This document shows positions 60,636 to 64,000 of a DNA stretch of 64,000 bases, piece after piece. The stretch is taken from positions 1-64,000 of the forward strand of contig NZ_QQPQ01000031.1 of the NCBI RefSeq assembly GCF_003346715.1. The letters run 5' to 3'. This DNA is from Oceanispirochaeta sp. M1. GTDB lineage: Bacteria; Spirochaetota; Spirochaetia; DSM-2461. The notes beneath the pieces were generated by a model. It searched no databases and was not told the DNA's origin. It worked only from the letters and a program-made list of their open reading frames with translations. Numbering within the stretch: position 1 is the first letter of the stretch; each line of letters begins with the position of its first letter. A program made the translations under genes and the position numbers.

Positions 60636-62351
60636 TCAATCCTTCATAGATTCGTAAATATCTTCCATAGATTTATGGTTCTGCATCAATACTTCAAATA
60701 TTTGCTGTCCGAATATCTCAGAACCGGTCTCTCCGGAACGATTATCCAGGCTTAGTATCTCCAGAGTCTCTTTATGGGTGAATCCTTTTTTATATTGTCT
60801 GTTTGATCTAAGAGCATCATATCTATCTGCCAGGGATACAACTAATGCTTCCATAGGTATTTCCTCCGCTTTTAATGGCTGTAACTTGTTATAGAACGCA
60901 GGTTCCCGACCGGTAAGATCAGTCCACTCCCCATCGGGTTGCTTTATTCCTGGATATCCTTTCCCATTCCATTGCTGATGGTGGCAGATTGCAATAGTGC
61001 AGGCCAGCTTCAGATTTTCATCCTCTTTGCCATACTCCATCATTTTATTTAAGATCTGGCCACCATAGATAGTGTGCATTTGCATCTCTATGCGTTCTTC
61101 AGCTGTAAATGCCCGGGGCAGCTTCACCAGATGGGGTACAGCGACTTTGCCGATATCATGTATTGCCGCTACTTGAGATATAGCCTGCACTGTTTTTTTA
61201 GGAAACCCCATTTTCTCAGCTATGAATGAGGAAAATTCATTTACCCTGTAGATATGCCTTCCCGTGACTTCATCACTGAATTCACTGGCAGCGCAGAGAC
61301 CTTCAATGGACTGGGTGAACCTGTCCCGGTTCTCCTGGGCAAGGGCCTGCAGACTATTTATAGTCCATGCTGTGTTCACTTGAATTTCAATGGCAATTTT
61401 GTCCTGAGGCCCCATAGAACCCTGATGGTTAAAAGCTATAATTGACAATTCCCCGCTATGGAAATTTACAAAATTACTAATAGGCTCATCCAGATAATTC
61501 TGAACTTCCGGTGCAAAGGGAAAACTTTTAAAAAACTCTTCTCTATCGGGATAATCTGCTTCGTTTCCAGATACCAGACCATGTTGTTTTCGACTGGCGA
61601 GGAGAGAGACTTCTGAATCTTTTTGAATATTAATAAGATGTGAGCTTTCAATATCCCGTTCACCCAGTTTATATATTTTACCGCTAAAAAAATTATCTTT
61701 TTTTTCTGCAATAAATACACTTGAATACTGATGAGAGATTACCAATTCTGCCATTTGTGCCCAGGTATCCTTAAAATCCAGTTGATCTTCAATATCTACT
61801 TGAAACTGCTGACTGAATTTCTGAATTTCTCTCAGCTGTTTAATTAATCCTTTATTAGCCGTTATGTTCGTAAACCAGACTAGAATCATTTCCGGCTGCT
61901 GAGGATTCTCCATACTTTGAATTTCATACCAACAGGCTTCCGGATCAAAATATAATTCCTGAGAGATCTTATTATTGGAACTTATACGTTTTAAAGTTTC
62001 AGTCAGAATATCTTCATCGCTGAACTGATTGAAATTTGTAATATCATATTTGTTTAAAAAATCTTTTGTATTTCCCTGAGAATAGAGAATATCCCCCACT
62101 TTGTTCATCACAAATGCCGGATCTTTTCTCATAGAAGGCAGAAGAAGAAGCTGTTCCCTGGATTGGTATTGAATCTTCATCATGGTTCTACTGAAAACCT
62201 GAACTAAAATGGGAACCATAAAGGGAATCCAGCTGTAAAACGGGGTTCCCATGGTTGTCCAATTTATAACTCCCCCTATAAATAAGGCTGTTAAATAGAT
62301 GCGGTAATCTATAAATTCTTTTATGAAAACTGAGAAAAAATTTCTTATCAT
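60636..62351 (-). CDS. HD-GYP domain protein (probable cyclic-di-GMP phosphodiesterase)
   Basis: A 571-residue membrane-associated protein. The N-terminus has two close helices (about 15-57: FIDYRIYLTALFIGGVINW, then FYSWIPFMVPILVQVFS), then a PAS-like domain at about 79-180, a GAF-like region at about 180-340, and the HD-GYP domain from about 355. Its motif set is H398-D399 in IHDIGKV, H426 in HTIYGG, HH at 457-458 and GYP at 465-467, with K and P residues as in active enzymes. It probably hydrolyses cyclic di-GMP and links an internal signal to motility or attachment. The frame is open to 62519, but a terminator at 62395-62433 lies within that extension, so the ATG at 62351 is preferred, although its ribosome-binding site is poor. 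Confidence 0.85.
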   Translation of the reverse strand: MIRNFFSVFIKEFIDYRIYLTALFIGGVINWTTMGTPFYSWIPFMVPILVQVFSRTMMKIQYQSREQLLLLPSMRKDPAFVMNKVGDILYSQGNTKDFLNKYDITNFNQFSDEDILTETLKRISSNNKISQELYFDPEACWYEIQSMENPQQPEMILVWFTNITANKGLIKQLREIQKFSQQFQVDIEDQLDFKDTWAQMAELVISHQYSSVFIAEKKDNFFSGKIYKLGERDIESSHLINIQKDSEVSLLASRKQHGLVSGNEADYPDREEFFKSFPFAPEVQNYLDEPISNFVNFHSGELSIIAFNHQGSMGPQDKIAIEIQVNTAWTINSLQALAQENRDRFTQSIEGLCAASEFSDEVTGRHIYRVNEFSSFIAEKMGFPKKTVQAISQVAAIHDIGKVAVPHLVKLPRAFTAEERIEMQMHTIYGGQILNKMMEYGKEDENLKLACTIAICHHQQWNGKGYPGIKQPDGEWTDLTGREPAFYNKLQPLKAEEIPMEALVVSLADRYDALRSNRQYKKGFTHKETLEILSLDNRSGETGSEIFGQQIFEVLMQNHKSMEDIYESMKD

Positions 62352-62394
62352 GATTTGATTATAGTTCACCCTTCCAGCTAATTGCTTAGTATGT

Positions 62395-62433
62395 AAAAAG
62401 AGACCGGCAATCTTACGATTACTGGTCTCTTTT
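62395..62433 (-). terminator. Terminator after the mutarotase-like gene
   Basis: AGAGACCGGCAATC and GATTACTGGTCTCT pair over 14 bases (one wobble, one mismatch) around loop TTAC. On the minus strand the stem is followed by TTTTT; an A-run at the other side would serve the plus strand. It lies 28 bases after the mutarotase-like stop codon and upstream of the likely HD-GYP start. Confidence 0.8.
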
Positions 62434-62460
62434 GAGTCCATAAGAACTGAAGGTCGTTCT

Positions 62461-63684
62461 TTATAATACTGCTGGTAGTTTAAAATCCCATTCAGCCTGA
62501 ACTTTAATATATTTGCCATTATAGCCAGTTAATATTAATTCATTTTCACCGCATGTAACTGATGAAATTCCCTCATCCAAGACACCCTCCGAATATTCCT
62601 GGAATAAGGTTCCATAATGAAGTGTTCGTGTTTCACCTGGAGGAAGCATGAGGTGAGTTGGGTGCCCCAGCAGTGTGTCATTCTCAATAGACTCTTTCAG
62701 ACCATTTGCATAATATCCTGTCGAATTTTCAGAACCCAGGCAGAAGGTCTGATCCGAAAGGCCATCATGAGCTGCCCAGGGAGTGTAGGACCGTCCCCCG
62801 TAGTTCATCCAGAGATCATAAAAGTAAAGAGGTATTTCATTCTTACTTATAGCGGCAGGCCCTGTAAAAAATGACAGATAAACAAGTTTCAGCCGGGGGT
62901 TCACAACAGAACTCCATCCGAGCTCACAATTATCTGGAACCGCTGCCGTTATAAAATCAGAATAACCTATTATGCCCGGTACAATTCTCAAGTTGGCAGT
63001 TCCACCGCTTTTAAGAGGTACCGCTTCAAGAGAGTCTGTTTCGGCTCCAAATGCGAGCCGGCCGGTAGCGTCAAATTCTCCCCCCTCAGGAACGACCTTG
63101 AACTTATCTGCATTATTATCAATGATGCAGCCGCTTTCAAGAAAAGGAGGGCCTACAGTGTTATGCCAACCGCAATTATAAGGCTCCTCTTTACTACCTG
63201 TATTTGTAATCTCAAGATCTGTATAGTGGATGTTCTGTCCATTCAGAATCATATCTGTCTTTTTATAGTGAAAGGGATGACTCCCCTCTTTAAGTGTACT
63301 GATGGAAGAATATCCCCTGGAATCGGGAAGGCTGATAGGTTCATCCTGTTCCCATGTTTCAAATGCTGTGAATCCATGGGGAGGTAAATCATATTCATCA
63401 AGCTGATGACCGGGACCGAAATTAGGAACACATGGAAAATTGCCTGCTATATCATACAAAAGAGGAACCTTCCAGAAAGGAGAGTGATCATTATTATTCC
63501 AGGGCAATCCACTATTCGCTCTAAACCACGGCTGCCAGTGAGCATTTATCCACCCATCCCTGAATCGGGTGTTGAGTTCCGGAACCATACTCTTTTCTGC
63601 ATCAATAACAACCTGCAGCGTATCATGACCAAGAATTACAGAATCCCGGTTTCCTGCGGATTTAATTTTTTCATTTTTTAACAT
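62461..63684 (-). CDS. Mutarotase-like (aldose-1-epimerase fold) protein of unknown function
   Basis: A 407-residue cytoplasmic protein with no signal peptide or membrane helix. It appears to be a long all-beta protein with the feel of galactose-mutarotase-like domains: DLPPHGFTAFETWEQ, DLEITNTGSKEEPYNCGWHNTVGPPFLESG, and a C-terminal ETRTLHYGTLFQEY. Candidate His residues are in PHGF and GWHN. The family is not recognised with certainty; aldose-1-epimerase or DUF4432-like sugar-binding proteins are the best guess. The ATG at 63684 has AGGAG seven bases upstream; a TTG five codons earlier is the longer alternative. It is a single-gene unit ended by a clear terminator, with no functional partner adjacent in the window. 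Confidence 0.62.
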   Translation of the reverse strand: MLKNEKIKSAGNRDSVILGHDTLQVVIDAEKSMVPELNTRFRDGWINAHWQPWFRANSGLPWNNNDHSPFWKVPLLYDIAGNFPCVPNFGPGHQLDEYDLPPHGFTAFETWEQDEPISLPDSRGYSSISTLKEGSHPFHYKKTDMILNGQNIHYTDLEITNTGSKEEPYNCGWHNTVGPPFLESGCIIDNNADKFKVVPEGGEFDATGRLAFGAETDSLEAVPLKSGGTANLRIVPGIIGYSDFITAAVPDNCELGWSSVVNPRLKLVYLSFFTGPAAISKNEIPLYFYDLWMNYGGRSYTPWAAHDGLSDQTFCLGSENSTGYYANGLKESIENDTLLGHPTHLMLPPGETRTLHYGTLFQEYSEGVLDEGISSVTCGENELILTGYNGKYIKVQAEWDFKLPAVL

Positions 63685-64000
63685 CTCTTTACTCCTCAAA
63701 GTTGTCTACATTCTCCAGGAAAAATACTCGGCTTCCCAGTTACATAAGTGGTTATATTTCCTTAGCAGGAGATATAAATGGCTGAAAAAGATTATCAATT
63801 TCTATTCTTAAATAAAATAGCTGTTAATAGTAATTTTATATAATTATATACCAATTTTAATATCCTGATAATTCAAGGATATTATGTGAGAAGTGACCTC
63901 ACCCCCAGATTTTGACAGAAACAGGATTTTTTTTCAGGCCTTGATAGCTATGGAATAATGTTCTTATCAATTTCTTTTAAATTGGATAGACAAAGAAAAG
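63685..64000. other. Upstream region of the mutarotase-like gene to the window edge
   Basis: A 316-base stretch with no supported gene. On the minus strand a possible promoter is TTGATA followed after 16 bases by TATATC, about 95 bases before the start. An inverted repeat AATATCCT-9-AGGATATT lies at 63859-63883 and could be an operator. A 21-codon frame behind GGAGAT at 63778 is too short to support. The far right is cut by the window edge. Confidence 0.5.

Noticed and set aside
61980-61996. CTTATACGTTTTAAAG resembling the LacI-type operator
   Set aside because: It lies inside the HD-GYP coding region, has an extra base in the right half and no promoter context.
63778-63843. Short frame (21 codons) behind a GGAGAT ribosome-binding-like site
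   Set aside because: Too short, no similarity to anything known, and located in an AT-rich promoter region where such frames occur by chance.

Overview
The window reads as chromosomal DNA of a free-living, sugar-fermenting spirochaete, most likely a marine Spirochaeta or Oceanispirochaeta type. This is inferred from five substrate-binding proteins (SBPs) whose signal peptides lack a lipobox and end in an Ala-(Ser/Thr/Gly)-Gly motif followed by acidic residues, and from the many YesMN/AraC-controlled carbohydrate importers. No rRNA, tRNA, CRISPR array, phage or intact insertion sequence was seen. Base composition is uneven: about 27-35% GC by eye in much of the window, but clearly GC-richer between roughly 20.7 and 30.6 kb.

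Layout. (1) 0-9.1 kb, minus strand: sugar ABC importer (SBP and two permeases), GH36 alpha-galactosidase, sensor kinase and AraC-type response regulator; a decayed AraC fragment lies at the left edge. (2) 9.6-18.3 kb, plus strand: HAD hydrolase, LacI repressor, PHP phosphoesterase, a complete Fe3+/hexose-phosphate-type ABC importer, a TIM-barrel protein and an HD hydrolase. A LacI-like operator recurs three times here. The set looks like an uptake and dephosphorylation pathway for an unknown organophosphate and is the best candidate for an undescribed system. (3) 18.3-20.6 kb, minus: a ferredoxin-like protein and a zinc-free MDR oxidoreductase. (4) 20.7-30.0 kb, minus: sensor kinase, AraC response regulator, sugar importer and GH78-like rhamnosidase. 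(5) 30.1-31.05 kb, plus: DJ-1/PfpI protein and VF530 protein, with a duplicated FNR-like box between them. (6) 31.2-44.6 kb, minus: membrane-bound AraC regulator, LplABC-like importer, GH94 phosphorylase, M20 dipeptidase, M29 aminopeptidase, thioredoxin-like lipoprotein and GHL6-type glycosidase, ending at a strong terminator. This combines sugar and peptide breakdown. (7) 45-53.2 kb, minus: a YkgJ cysteine-cluster protein, then an FtsX-type ABC exporter, serine beta-lactamase-like protein, OmpR regulator and histidine kinase. (8) 53.5-60.4 kb, plus: membrane-bound AraC regulator, LplABC-like importer and N-acetylneuraminate lyase-like aldolase, ending at a terminator. (9) 60.6-63.7 kb, minus: an HD-GYP phosphodiesterase and a mutarotase-like protein separated by a terminator.

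Each of four carbohydrate importers is linked to its own AraC-type regulator, as a kinase/response-regulator pair or a one-piece membrane sensor. The fifth importer is LacI-linked. Every SBP gene is followed by a perfect or near-perfect hairpin, which probably lets the SBP be made in excess of the genes downstream. Functional names rest on motif recognition by eye; substrates are inferred.
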